From assembly GCF_003254395.2 (NCBI RefSeq), contig NC_037638.1, positions 4,826,001-4,890,000 of the forward strand: a DNA stretch of 64,000 bases, written 5' to 3'. This document shows positions 48,169-60,722 of this stretch, piece after piece. The stretch's first letter is position 1; each line of letters begins with the position of its first letter. Origin of the DNA: Apis mellifera. Taxonomy: Eukaryota > Arthropoda > Insecta > Hymenoptera > Apidae. The position numbers were made by a program, and so were the translations under genes. The notes under the pieces were generated by a model. That model did not search any database and was not told the origin of the DNA. It saw only the letters and a list, made by a program, of their open reading frames with translations.

Positions 48169-48183
48169 GCGCGCGCGCGCGCG
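48169..48183. repeat. (GC)n run in a GC-rich patch
   Basis: Seven GC units inside the GC-rich segment 47.75-48.4 kb, a potential Z-DNA-forming run. The surrounding patch has no coherent coding frame. Confidence 0.9.
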
Positions 48184-51100
48184 ATCCCTCCTCGCCGGCC
48201 GCCGACATTGACTCGTTTTGTCGCCACAGTTTTGCAGTAGGCGCTACACGCAGCGCCTCCTAAACGAAAACTCGGCGCTGCGGCTCGAATACTTGCATGA
48301 GCTGCGTTTATTTCCTCGGCTCGCGAGGATGGATAGCATCGCGACACCGGGCCGCCTCGCGTCAAACTTGGGAAAACTTCGACATGTGGCGCGCTCTTTC
48401 GCCCTGGATCTTCGTAACCGCGATTGGTGTATACACCGAGGGGAGAGGGGAGAATTGGAAGGAGAGTAGGATTAAGAATCCGTGGTATTACACGGTTATA
48501 TGAATAGGAAGTTCTTTTTGGAACGATACGTTATTTTTTGATCGAGTTATTGAACCTTATTGTATTGAGTATTTTTTTGTATATCAAAATGTTAGGTTAA
48601 GTTATTAGTGTTAAGATTTTTCGATCGAATTATTGTTGTAGTATCGAACCAGTCGTGTTATTTTCGATTATAAAAATGTTAGGTTAGGTTCAGTATTAAA
48701 ACGGATGTGAATTATTAAAATAATTTTTAAATTATCTATAATATTACGTTGAATGAGATTGGAAATTGAATATTGCCAGAATATGCTATATAAATCATTA
48801 CGATATGATACGAAGGAGAAAGTATTTTAATTTTTCCGTTACAAAATCTATTCGATTTCGTCCGTACGTAGTCACAATTGGACAACGTGAATTGTCCGCG
48901 TGAAAATTGACGGATTCGCGAAAGCATTTCCAAAATATTTCCACAAGTTGCAATTAAAACGTCGGCGCGAAATGTTTTCGTCAACCGACGCGAGATGGGA
49001 GAGGAGTAGGAGGAGGGAATCGACGTTGAAAGGCAATTGGTCGTTGTCAAAGGTATCAAAAGGAGAAGGATGGCTGCTTGCGGGTGGGGATAGATAAAAA
49101 GAGAGGGATAGAGGAAAAGCGAGGAATGGTGCAACATGAATGGATATTATAATTTTCATACCTTTGTGAGAGAGGAATTAAATTACCATTCACGGGATAT
49201 TATGGGGACGATACTGAAGGTATATATAGTAGTTTTAATATAATATAATTAAATCTACGTTTAACCCACATAAAAGGATATTTTCGTTGGAAAATACTCC
49301 GAGGGAAATTAATTATTATCTTGATGTTGCGCGCCTCAGAGCTATCATCCCGTAAAATTTATTAAGAGCCTCGACTATAACCTATGTTCTATTCCAACTT
49401 TAAAAATACGCCATTAAGAATTTTCTAATCGATCCTCGCGCTCACATATGAAGTAAGAGAGAAAGAAAAAAGAAAAAAGAAAAGAAAAGTTAGAACCTTG
49501 TCGAGTTTAACCTTTTCAACGTTTAGTTAAAAAATTGTATATAACATAGTGCGTGTAATGCATTATTAATACGAAGTTACTTCGTTTTGATCAAATTAAA
49601 TGAGATAATAAGACGACTATGCACGCATACTAACCTTTTCGTCAAGGATAATATTTTTATTTTAATTACCTTCGTACGAATTATAATTTATCTTGTAGTG
49701 AATCATTTTATTTGTAAATTGTAATATTCCCTGAATTCTTTCATTTTTATGGCACAAATCGAATATAATTTAAATTTATTGACTCAATTTTTTTTTTATA
49801 TTCTAATTAGAAATATTTCGAAATTGATTGCACAATTTCATCGATTATCGATTGAATCGATTGAAAAAAAATTTTCCATACACATCGAAAATTCGATCAG
49901 GAGAATTAAATCTAACCTTTACACGATTGGCCGTGTAAAAACTATTCGATAACTCTTAAAAATGTTACCTTGTTATTACCTGAAAGTATTACTTAAAATT
50001 ACACCACGACGAGATCGAGCAAGAAACGTAAATTACCTCTAAATTATTATGCTTGACGCTTTTTATAAATTTCATACCGACGATAGGTAAAAAAGGGAGA
50101 AACATCAAAGATGGCGGAGAGTAAGAGTTACTCTTTAGAAAAGAAGAAGTCGGGGAGGGAAAAAGAATTAAGAGAGGAGGGCAAGGCTATACCTTAGGAA
50201 GTGAAGAAGGGAGGTGGTTTTTTTTTTTTTTTTTAAGGCGTTACTAGACGATAATTAACACTTTCACTACCGATGACGTAGTCTTGAAGGTAAGCAGAAT
50301 GAAAGTTGAGAGCCGTAGACGTGGTCTTTTCAAGTCAGTCGAGGGCTTTCGAGTTAATGGTGGCATCTTACCTCGAAGAAGAAAAAAAAAAAGTGGAAAT
50401 ATATTTTCCTACGCAAGATTTTTTTCTCCTCAAACGTCCTCCAAGTCGAGTAATTTCGAGAGGGGGGTAATTTCTCGCAACGCATGGAAAAAATAAATAA
50501 AAACCACTTCCTTCGATGCCTCTTCGATATTTATAGATATTTTTCCTTCGTAAAAGGATTAAAGAAGATTCACCTTCTTACGCGAAGGGCAAACAGAGCG
50601 TGAAAATGTTGAGGAGGAAGCGGTTCTAACGGCGCTTATCCTCGAATTATTGAAGAGTAATAAGGTGTCGTGATACACGGTTCACGGGTCGCGTGGCACA
50701 AGGAGGTAAAAGAATGTTTTCCGCTTTGACAAGATGTCGTTTAAAAAGACGAAGGGTTTGCGCCGTGTACGCGCGCCACCTACGCGGAGAAGACTTTACA
50801 AAGTGAACGAGAAGAAGCTTTTTCTCGAGGACTTCCTGTAACGCGAGTATTCTCATCCGCTCTTCCGTGCGTTCTTCCGTGTCGAAATTGTCTGGACAAA
50901 CGCGAGAAATTATCGAATTATCGATATCGAGAATCCGTCCCTGTTTGTTATTTTCCTAGTTTTGATCGTTAATAAAAAGTATATTCATTTGTATAATAAA
51001 TGCGTATTAATAAGAATTTTATCACACGACGTCTGAATTTAATAGTAGAATTTAATTTTTGGTTAGATTCGTCAAACATGGAAATAAAAAAATTATACAT

Positions 51101-53084
51101 CTTAATGCGGAATACATTTGAATAAAAAATGGCAAAAATAATCATCCCTCGTTATTTCATTGCACGCGATAAGTATCGTTCTCCACCTCTTTCATTCGTC
51201 TCACACTCGAATTAATCCCGACACAGTCTACATTCACCGAGCTGACAGCAATCAAAAGAAGCCCGATGCAATTAGAAGAACATTAAACACGAGCGAGCGG
51301 AGCGGTTTCGCTATCTCATCGCTAACATTCGTTTTAATTTCTCTCTTATCTCTCTGAAAGAGCGAGACGGAGAGAAAGACAATTCAGACGGAGAGAGAGA
51401 GAGCGACAAAAACAACGAATGGGAAAGGTATAGAAGAGAGGGGGTAAGGAAAAGAGAGAGAGAGAAAAAAAAGAAGCGACGCAGCAGCAGCAGCGAAGAA
51501 CCGTAAAAACTCGAGAATTCAACTGGCAAGCGGGGAAGGTTAATTTCCTGGAGCATCCGATAGAAAAAAGCTTGCTTCGAGGCCACAGGTGCATCCATTC
51601 AGTGCATGACAGTAATTAATCTCTCTCTCTTTCCCCGCTTTCCATCCACTTCTCCACCCTTTCTCTCTCTATCCCTTGCCACTGTTTCGCCCCTCGGAAA
51701 AAGAAAGAAAAAAGGAGAAAAAAGAGGAGAGAAAAAAATCGAGCCCAATTCGCGCCTCGTTTCCCGGCGTATACCCACTTGTTCGCGGCCACATGAGCTT
51801 CAACAGTGATTCACCAACCAGTCAGTTGGAGTGGGGGGACGACGAAACGGGGAGAGCGGCAGTGCGCATGCGACATTGCCGAGGCGAAATAATAAACGCG
51901 CTCTCGAATCTTTCCACGAGAATACACCACGAGTCGCGCGGGGTTTACGGTAGGTCGAGACAGCAGGAGTAAATGAGAACGAGGGGAGAGAGCGGAGAGT
52001 GGATGAAGGAAAAGAGGAGCTCGATACGCTTCCTTTCTTCCTCTTTTTCATTCGAATTTCGCGGGTTACACAATTGCCAACCACTTGTGATACGCGAGAA
52101 GGATGAAAGATTATTTTTCGAAGAACGATAAAAAAAGATTTTGATGTAATTGGTTTGTAAAGATAAGTACTTACTTCTTACTTAAAATAAATTTATTATA
52201 TATAACTTCGTAACATGGTTGTTGCTAAATTGATCTTTTCAAATTTCCAAATTAGTTTATCATTTCACCGCACGAAATAAAAAAAAAGAAAGAAAAGTAT
52301 AAAGAAATCTATTTTTCATTTATATATAACCTCGATTCAATTTAATTCGCGCGAAAAGTGTCTCGAAAGAATCACGAAAAAATCAAGCTTATCCTTCATT
52401 AACGACCGATGCATGACGAATTAAAAAAATTACAGTGAAAAAAAAAAAAGAAAAAGAAATGCTGACAGCCTGACATCATAAAGGAGGACAATTCGAATAG
52501 AGTAGAGACGTATAGAGACCACACGGAAGAAAAGAAGTTGTGAGTTAAAGAGACGCGTAATGAATTCTCCGTTAATTTGCCGAGAAAAGAGGATTCTTTT
52601 CAAGTTGGCGGATCGCGTTGGCGAGCGAATCGCTCGAACAAATTATTTCGTTCTAATTTACCAGTAACGAACTAGCGTTCGTAATTACGCTCGCGCTAAT
52701 CGTTTTTCCACGCGTTTCTCTCTCCGTCACCGCCGCCTCTCTCCACCGTTGAAAAGCTAGGCCCCGGAAACGGCTCGAATTCACCGGATATTCTCGTTCT
52801 TTTCGCGGAACGACGCACCATTCAGCCGGTCATTAGCGATGAAAAAGGGAAAGGCAGGTCGCGGAATAAGCGTATTAACGACATACCGTTATCGTCGCGT
52901 GGCTGCGTCGACGATCCCGCTAATTGAAGAGTCTCCATTCGAGCCTCGTTTCCTTTTTCTTTCTATCTTTTTTTTTTTTTTTTTTTTTTTATAGTCCAAC
53001 CGGTGAAATCGCAATTAGGGATCGGAAAAAATAGGGTGTGAAGATTGGTAAAGGAAAAGAGCGTGGAGACAGAGGAAGCGGAAT

Positions 53085-53117
<33 letters not shown>

Positions 53118-53920
53118 AAGTGAGGTTATTCTTCAGCCATTTTCCCGGCTTGTTTCCATCCTCGATGCGGCAACCGAGCCTCGACCTACCACAGCCTATA
53201 TAACTGTTCTCGCTCCTTTTTCACCTTCTCTTCTCCTTTTTTGCCGACCGTTCATGCCTTTTGTTCAGCGGTTAGAGTCTTTCCAGTGGGATTTATCTAC
53301 CGAGCAATGACTATATATCGATCGATATCGAGCGAAACACTTTTCGCTTCGAAATATTTATCGAAAATTAACTTTTTTGAAAAATTAATCACTTTTAAAA
53401 CTGATATTCATTCATACATATATATATATATATAGAGAAATTAATTTTCTCTTAACATTTTAAAGAAAAATTAATATTTTTATCTTCTCTAGTCGTACAT
53501 TCCCTCCTAAAATGTTAATCATGTATCGATTATCGTGGCCAATTATTATTTACACTCGGTCGATCGTCACCGCGTTCAGTGGTTGCCTGCCATTCAATCT
53601 TCCATTAAAGACGAATCGATCAACCACCTCGATCGCGACATTTCACAAATCATCTCTCTCTTAGCAATTACGGATAAAATAATAATTCGCTACGGAGGAG
53701 GACGGCCTGTCCTCGCTGTCTGACTTCCCCCACTCCCTCTCCCCACTCCCTCCACCACGATATCGGCATCGAATCCCCTCCTTTCCTCTCATTTTCGACC
53801 GCGACTACTACTACTCGAACCGCGAAATTGTCGCGTACAGCCTCGTTAAAAGCCAGAGCCGCGAAATATGCGCATAAATCGGCGTACGGCTCGCGTCTCG
53901 CAACGTTCGTATTGTTGGTC

Positions 53921-53993
53921 GCAATTAGTGGGATTAATTTACATATTGCCGGATTAACCGTTCGCCCGATGAATTATTCATCGTTATGCTAAT
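53921..53993. promoter_or_regulatory. Cluster of homeodomain/POU-type sites (enhancer candidate)
   Basis: Within 75 bp: CAATTAG, GGGATTAATT and CCGGATTAACC (two GGATTA cores), a near-perfect palindrome CGATGAATTATTCATCG (53967-53983), and ATGCTAAT (53986-53993, octamer-like). GC-richer than its flanks. Function is inferred from motif density only. Confidence 0.35.
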
Positions 53994-54295
53994 GGGCCGC
54001 CTTTGAATTGAAGTCTATAATTGAATGCTTCTCGAGAATAAGGAAAGAGAGCCAGCCGCGCGACCATCACCGTCGACCCCCAAAGCGGACGGTTCCACAA
54101 GGGAACGAGCGTTTAAACGTATTAATGGCGGAGATATAGCGAGATGATGGATTGATAAATTGTTGGCTCACGAGTTAATCGATCGGTTCAATTGTGAATA
54201 TCGAAAAATTTGAGATAATTAAAATTCTTTTTTTTTTGGAATAATAAAAAATCTATCGTTTGTGCGCGGAAATAATTCGATTTAATTCGATTGGT

Positions 54296-55903
54296 AAATA
54301 ATAGTAATAATTAATGAATCGAAAAAATAAATTAATTAAAATTAAATTTAATATAATACAATTTTTCTTCTTCTAAGTTAAAAAATAGAAATTTTTCTTT
54401 TTTCGATTATTTTCCATGAATAAAGAAATTATAATATTATTTATTATTTTATTAAATTTAGAATAAATTTATAAAAATTATAATTAAAATTATAATATAA
54501 TTTTTCTTCTTCTAAGTTAAAAAATAGAAATTTTTCTTTTTTCGATTATTTTCCATGAATAAAGAAATTATAATATTAAATAAAATAAATAATAATAAAT
54601 AAAATAATAATAATAAATAATAGTAATAATTAATGAATCGAAAAAATAAATTAATTAAAATTAAATTTAATATAATACAATTTTTCTTCTTCTAAGTTAA
54701 AAAATAGAAATTTTTCTTTTTTCGATTATTTTCCATGAATAAAGAAATTATAATATTATTTATTATTTTATTAAATTTAGAATAAATTTATAAAAATTAT
54801 AATTAAAATTATAATATAATTTTTCTTCTTCTAAGTTAAAAAATAGAAATTTTTCTTTTTTCGATTATTTTCCATGAATAAAGAAATTATAATATTAAAT
54901 AAAATAAATAATAATAAATAAAATAATAATAATAAATAATAGCAATAATTAATGAATCGAAAAAATAAATTAATTAAAATTAAATTTAATATAATATAAT
55001 TTTTCTTCTTCTAAGTTAAAAAATAGAAATTTTTCTTTTTTCGATTATTTTCCATGAATAAAGAAATTATAATATTATTTATTATTTTGTTAAATTTATA
55101 ATAAATTTATAATAATTATAATTAAAATTATAATATAATTTTTCTTCTTCTAAATTAAAAAATAGAAATTTTTCTTTTTTCGATTATTTTCCATGAATAA
55201 AGAAATTATAATATTAAATAAAATAAATAATAATAAATAAAATAATAATAATAAATAATAGCAATAATTAATGAATCGAAAAAATAAATTAATTAAAATT
55301 AAATTTAATATAATATAATTTTTCTTCTTCTAAGTTAAAAAATAGAAATTTTTCTTTTTTCGATTATTTTCCATGAATAAAGAAATTATAATATTATTTA
55401 TTATTTTGTTAAATTTATAATAAATTTATAATAATTATAATTAAAATTATAATATAATTTTTCTTCTTCTAAATTAAAAAATAGAAATTTTTCTTTTTTC
55501 GATTATTTTCCATGAATAAAGAAATTATAATATTATTTATTATTTTGTTAAATTTATAATAAATTTATAATAATTATAATTAAAATTATGATATAATTTT
55601 TCTTCTTCCAAGTTAAAAAATAAAAAATTTTCTTTTTTCGATTATTTTCCATGAATAAAGAAATTATAATATTATTTATTATTTTATTAAATTTATAATA
55701 AATTTATAATAATTATAATTAAAATTATGATATAATTTTTCTTCTTCTAAGTTAAAAAATAGAAATTTTTCTTTTTTCGATTATTTTCCATGAATAAAGA
55801 AATTATAATATTATTTATTATTTTATTAAATTTATAATAATTATAATTAAAATTATAATATAATTTTTCTTTTTTCGATTATTTTCCACGAATAAAGAAA
55901 CAT
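54296..55903 (+). repeat. Minisatellite with 139/180-bp higher-order units
   Basis: A core of about 76 bp (starting TTTTTCTTCTTCTAAGTTAA and including TTTTTTCGATTATTTTCCAT) begins at 54362, 54501, 54681, 54820, 55000, 55139, 55319, 55458, 55597 and 55736, with a truncated copy at 55864. Spacings are 139, 180, 139, 180, 139, 180, 139, 139, 139, 128. Two alternating AT-rich linkers define a 319-bp dimer; the last part is monomeric. High identity indicates recent expansion. Confidence 0.97.
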
Positions 55904-58143
55904 AATCGATTATATAAACTCTTTACTCTTCTATTCACGTTCCAAAAGCACAGAAGGATATTTTCATCGATTTTTCAAACAAATATTTTGCACGGAAAAA
56001 CCGTCGAAAATGATAGCAAGACATTAAACGTGCAAGCACACGTTTCGGATACGATATCGCGGAAATTTCATTTTAATATCGTCTACTTTGTACATAAGCG
56101 AAGAGTGAACTACGCGACGCCACGAGAGCTAATATCGTTTTAATGGCGAATAATGCAATCCCCCGACAAAGACCGCAGAGACATCATACCCCGGTGTAAC
56201 GAGGCCTCAAGACGCGGGGAAGAAGAGTGATTGCGCGCCTCGGCTCGAAAATGCCGCTAACGATGGATTAAACGGGGAAATTGCAGTGAAAAATTTTCGA
56301 ACGGGTAATAAAAATAAAGTAAAATTTGAAAAAAGTTTACAAAATGAATATCGAAGGAAAAAGAATAATATTTTTCAATTATATTTCGTTGGGGAGAACG
56401 CAACGATGTAAAAAAACTAGATGTATCAATGTGTTCTATATTAAAAAAAACTTGAGGATATTTAAAAAGTTACATCAGCCAGAGAAATTAGATTGTAATG
56501 CAAACAAATCATTATTTTTCATCGAAAAGTTGGTGAAAAATTGTTGGATATCATTTTCGATATCGATTCGAATGATAACTAGTTATTTTCGAAATTGAAT
56601 TTACCGATAATCAATAATAGAAATTCATCCGAGTGTTATCTTCGGTGGATAAAACATCGGAATTGCAACGTAATTCCATCGAGGAGACGACACAGGATAG
56701 AAGAAGAAGGAGATAAAAAGTACGAAAGAAAGGAAGAGAGAGAAAAAAACGAGAAACCGGTTGTTGCCTTTCGAGCAGCTGTCTTCTAGGAGTCGAGAAA
56801 GATAGGAGATCGAAGAGAGCGGGTCTATGCTAGCCGATCGATGATCGTTGCTGAAAACGAGGAGGAGGCGGCCACGGTTTCGCTTCTCCAATTCCTCCTC
56901 TGGCCCCCGTTTTATTGCGCTCGTGTATCGTTCTGCGGCGTCCACCACCGTGTTACGCGTAAACCGACACCTTGGTGGATATATAACGTTTCTTTGGTAC
57001 CAAGGAATCAGCTGTTCGACGAAACAGGCGCTCGAAAAACGGTCTCCCAGAGGATCGTCTGTCAAGCGTGCAAATAGAACGATAATACGCTCGTGAAAAT
57101 TATTATACCGATTAAAATTATTAATCATACGAAAGTAAGTTAAGTTACGAAAATTATTCGATTAAGAAAAAGTATAAATAAGTAGGTAATAAAGTTTAAA
57201 ATTTATCTTTAGATTAATTGTATGACGAGAATTTTTGAAAATGTAAGTTTTATTGTTTCGATTCGTATAATAGAAGAACTTTTGTAGGTGACTGTAACGG
57301 AGGCGATAAAAGACTAAGCCAAGAGAGAGTAAGAGAGAAGAAGAGATGCGCGAAGAAGGAGATTGGTAAACCAGTATGGATGCACCGTTAATCGATTTGC
57401 ATATGAGGAGAGTCGATTTCGACGCCAGTGTGCGTGCAGCGATGGAGACCAGTTTCGATCGAGAATAAGAGAAGAGGAAAGTACACACCGGGGGCATAAT
57501 TCATGTAATTACGCATCATGCGGTAACTATTCGACCGAAGGGAAAAAAAAAACAGGTAAAGATGACACGAGTCTGGAACGAGCGAGTCAAATTGCGTGAA
57601 CGAGTTCGATGCTCGCGATGTATTCTCTCTCTCTTCGCTCGAACGGTAAATTTAATTCACTACGAATCGATTAATCCTTTCCGTATTAATTTAATTCGAT
57701 CATCTCTTTTAAATTTTTATTTCGACTTATTTTTTTCCTTTCCTATCTACGTAAATAATTCAACGAGAAAAGAATCGGTATCAAATTTCGTTCAGTTTAT
57801 ATCTTTTATAAAAACGTTACAAAAAGAATAAAAATTTTAATAAAACAAATTTTATTCCATCCTGCATAAAACGGTTAAAAAGTCACAAAAATTTGAAAAC
57901 TATAAAAATTCTTAACTGATTAAAAAAAAAAGCGTTAGTAGCGTCGAGTTGCTAATTGACAAATCATCGTCGAAATCCTGTTGGCAAGAGCATCGTGTAT
58001 CACACACTCTCAACCGCCTTAACCTATCTCCCCCCACTCTATATCTTCGTACATCATCGAAGATCATGGTGGTTGCATGGAAGCGCACGGTATGACGTCG
58101 AGAAAGGATGGGCGTTGAAGAAAGGAGAGACAGCTAGAGGCCA

Positions 58144-58170
58144 GGGGAGGGGAGAGGGGAGAGGAAGGGG
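58144..58170 (+). other. G-quadruplex-type tract
   Basis: Plus strand has four G4 runs separated by A, AGA and AGAGGAA in a purine-rich stretch. Confidence 0.45.
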
Positions 58171-58686
58171 AAAGTAGTGGGGGAGGAACGAGAGGCTGCC
58201 GGTTCAGCTGCATTAATTAAACTAGCGGAGGACAATGAGCCTGTCTGCTGGCTCGCTTGCCTCGCTGTGTAATTCACGCCTCTCACGGGAGAGGCACCCT
58301 TCGACTTTGCTTTCCAGTTTGAACCTTCCTATGGATAATTACCTACGCCCTTCGTCTCGTCTCGCTGTCCTCCTATCCTTTTCTCGCTCTCCACGTCGTT
58401 CAAATACGTATTTTCTTTCTTTATTTTTCCCCCTCCCCCTTCTTCTCTTTTTCTTCTCGTGACTCTTGCGCCTCGTTCTTTTGCGCCACGCGTCGCCGGT
58501 TTCGAGCGTGCGATCGCACCACGATGAGATGGTCGCTTTGCTTGATTTAAGGATTCGAACGGGATGTGTTTATAAGAATGAAGTATATATTATTCGTTTT
58601 TTAAGATAAATTTTGGAATTATATTTTAAATTACGAATTATTAACATTTCAATTTTATTTTATTTTAAAATTCTTCTAAATCAATT

Positions 58687-58690
<4 letters not shown>

Positions 58691-58730
<40 letters not shown>
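58691..58730. repeat. Poly(A) tract, 40 bp
   Basis: Forty consecutive A. No target-site duplication or element body was seen next to it. Confidence 0.95.
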
Positions 58731-58732
<2 letters not shown>

Positions 58733-59304
58733 ATTACTTTTCAATTTATAAAATGAAAAAAAAATTTCAATTCCATATTTGAAAAGTTAATAAAAAAATT
58801 TTATCGATACATAACATCTTTTTTTTCTGGATTTTTATTTATATTTTCAAGCGATAATTCACGATGCGCACTTCGTGTAGAGTTAAGATGGAAGTTTTGT
58901 CCTTGACTAAACGACAACAAAAATAATCGGACGACGCGTATAAAACCTGTCCCCCTCCCCTTCTACTTCTGTTGTATCCAGGATCAGCGCGCGTCTCACG
59001 AGGATCATTTAACCGAGATAATTGCCAAACATTGTTTACCTTGTTAGCCGTTAGAAGCTAGCTCATAAACTTGTGCGAGTTAATAAGCAGAAGCGCAAGG
59101 CAAGCCCAGAGGCGGCGTGAGAGCCGACCTGCCGTAGCTAAGCAAGCTTGAGTGCGAAACCGTGTGTAAATTAGCGTCTTCAATTTGTAACCATTCGCTT
59201 GACTTTACGCCACAGTTCCGAGTGGGTTCGCGAGAGACGAGAGCGCTGGAATAACGAGATACTCGTGGGGGATGAAACGCAAGCGAAATATACAGGAAAA
59301 TTAT

Positions 59305-59408
59305 ATATGTGTGTGTGTATGTGTGTATATATGTGTGCCTGTGTGTATGTGCGCGCGCGCGATGCGTGTCATGTGTGTGTCATGTGTATATGTCATGTCA
59401 TGTATACG
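59305..59408. repeat. (TG)n and CATGT-type simple repeats
   Basis: TG-rich microsatellite at 59308-59350 and a GC run near 59350, then short repeats of CATGT/TGTCATG up to about 59403. Confidence 0.85.
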
Positions 59409-60131
59409 TATTTTTTAAAGATTAGGTGTAAAAGGTGTAGGATTTATAACGAAAACTAATTCTTTTTGTCAATTAAAGATGTAATTGAAAAATTAAATGT
59501 AATATTTTTGTTTTAATAATTATATATAATTTTTTCTTATTATTTTCAAATTTTTAAATGGTACAAGGAATTCAATTATTCAAACTATATATGTTATATA
59601 GTAAAGTAAACTATTATATAAAATTTTCTCATAATTAAATATTTGCATAAATTTAAATTGGAAATTTCAAAGTTGCACACATGTTGTACAATTTTTAATA
59701 CAAAAATGAAAGGATTGAATCATAAAATAAGATTTTATTCATGAGATATTTGTTCGACAAATTTTTTTTAATATTTCTTCCCATAATTAAATTATATATT
59801 TTGACTTAAATTGTAATGGAATTATTTGTTATAAATTGGGCCTGAATAATGAGATTAAAACCCTCGAAAAAACTGTTCCATTTTCGAGATCTCTTCAAAT
59901 GAAGCAGGAGCATGGCCAAGTGAGGCCAAAAATTAACGAAACGTTGCTTTAAAAGCAAACCAATCCTCAAATGAAGAGAAGAGGATAACAAATCCCGTGA
60001 CTAAGAACTACGCAACAGGGAGGGAAATGGAGGATTGAACGTCTTTGAAAAGTGAACTGCAACTGGTATACTCGAGAGTTGAGAACCACGATCTGTTGCG
60101 CACCAAGGCGTAGTCAGGAATCAAAGAAAAG

Positions 60132-60172
60132 AAGGAGAGAGGGAGAGAGAGAAAGAGAGAGAGAGAGAGAGA
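60132..60172. repeat. (GA)n microsatellite
   Basis: Purine run dominated by GA units with a few interruptions. Similar (GA)n runs lie at 53085-53117, 16803-16827 and 14684-14706. Confidence 0.9.
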
Positions 60173-60684
60173 CGATCCTCCTGCCGCCTCTGTACACCCC
60201 TTGAGAATCGACTCCTCTTGCGAGCAGGTTAGACAAAGAGGAAGAATGGAACGAAACGATCGAGAGTCTCTGATCCTTGTCTATCCCTCTATCTTATCTT
60301 ATCTTCTTGGCCGGCTATTTCGAGAGAAAAACTTTCGAGGATTTTGCGGTCGCTCGAACTTCTCTGTTTCTAGTTCGCGAGATTTCGAGAAGCAAGGAAG
60401 AAAGAAAGAAGGAAATTAAGGTGAAACCTTGCCTTCGATGCTCTAGCTTGATACGTATTTTGAACGACTGGTTGGATTGTTGGGAAGTAAAAATTGAAGA
60501 ATTTTTTTCTTTCTTATTGTTGACGATTGTTCGTCTTTTGTATCTCTAACAACGTTTAAAATTTAAATAATAAAATGAAGATTAAAATAACTTTTCGTAA
60601 AAGTTATTATTTCGATTGTGATGATGAATTTATAACATTGATCGTGATTGTTAAATGGAAACTTTTGTTTTATAAATATATTTT

Positions 60685-60689
<5 letters not shown>

Positions 60690-60717
<28 letters not shown>
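60690..60717. repeat. (TA)n microsatellite
   Basis: About 13 TA units in AT-rich DNA. Confidence 0.9.

Positions 60718-60722
<5 letters not shown>

Larger units (their letters stand above)
47216..53920. other. Upstream non-coding region, part 1
   Basis: Upstream of sd. AT-rich DNA with GC-richer patches at 47.6-48.45, 51.1-52.1 and 52.6-53.3 kb. Open frames are short, overlap on both strands and lack recognisable protein sequence or convincing splice structure. May hold further sd leader exons or enhancers. Confidence 0.6.

Noticed and set aside
54296..55903. Possible CRISPR array
   Set aside because: Units are 139/180 bp with repeated, not unique, spacers; this is a eukaryotic minisatellite.
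56625..57128. 167-codon minus-strand open frame, the longest in the window
   Set aside because: No recognisable domain, a poly-Phe/Ser tail produced by a purine-rich stretch, and overlapping open frames on the plus strand at the same place. Most likely low stop density in a GC-richer patch.
58540..58575. Possible tRNA T-arm (GTTCGAATCC on the minus strand)
   Set aside because: No matching acceptor, D or anticodon arms could be built around it.
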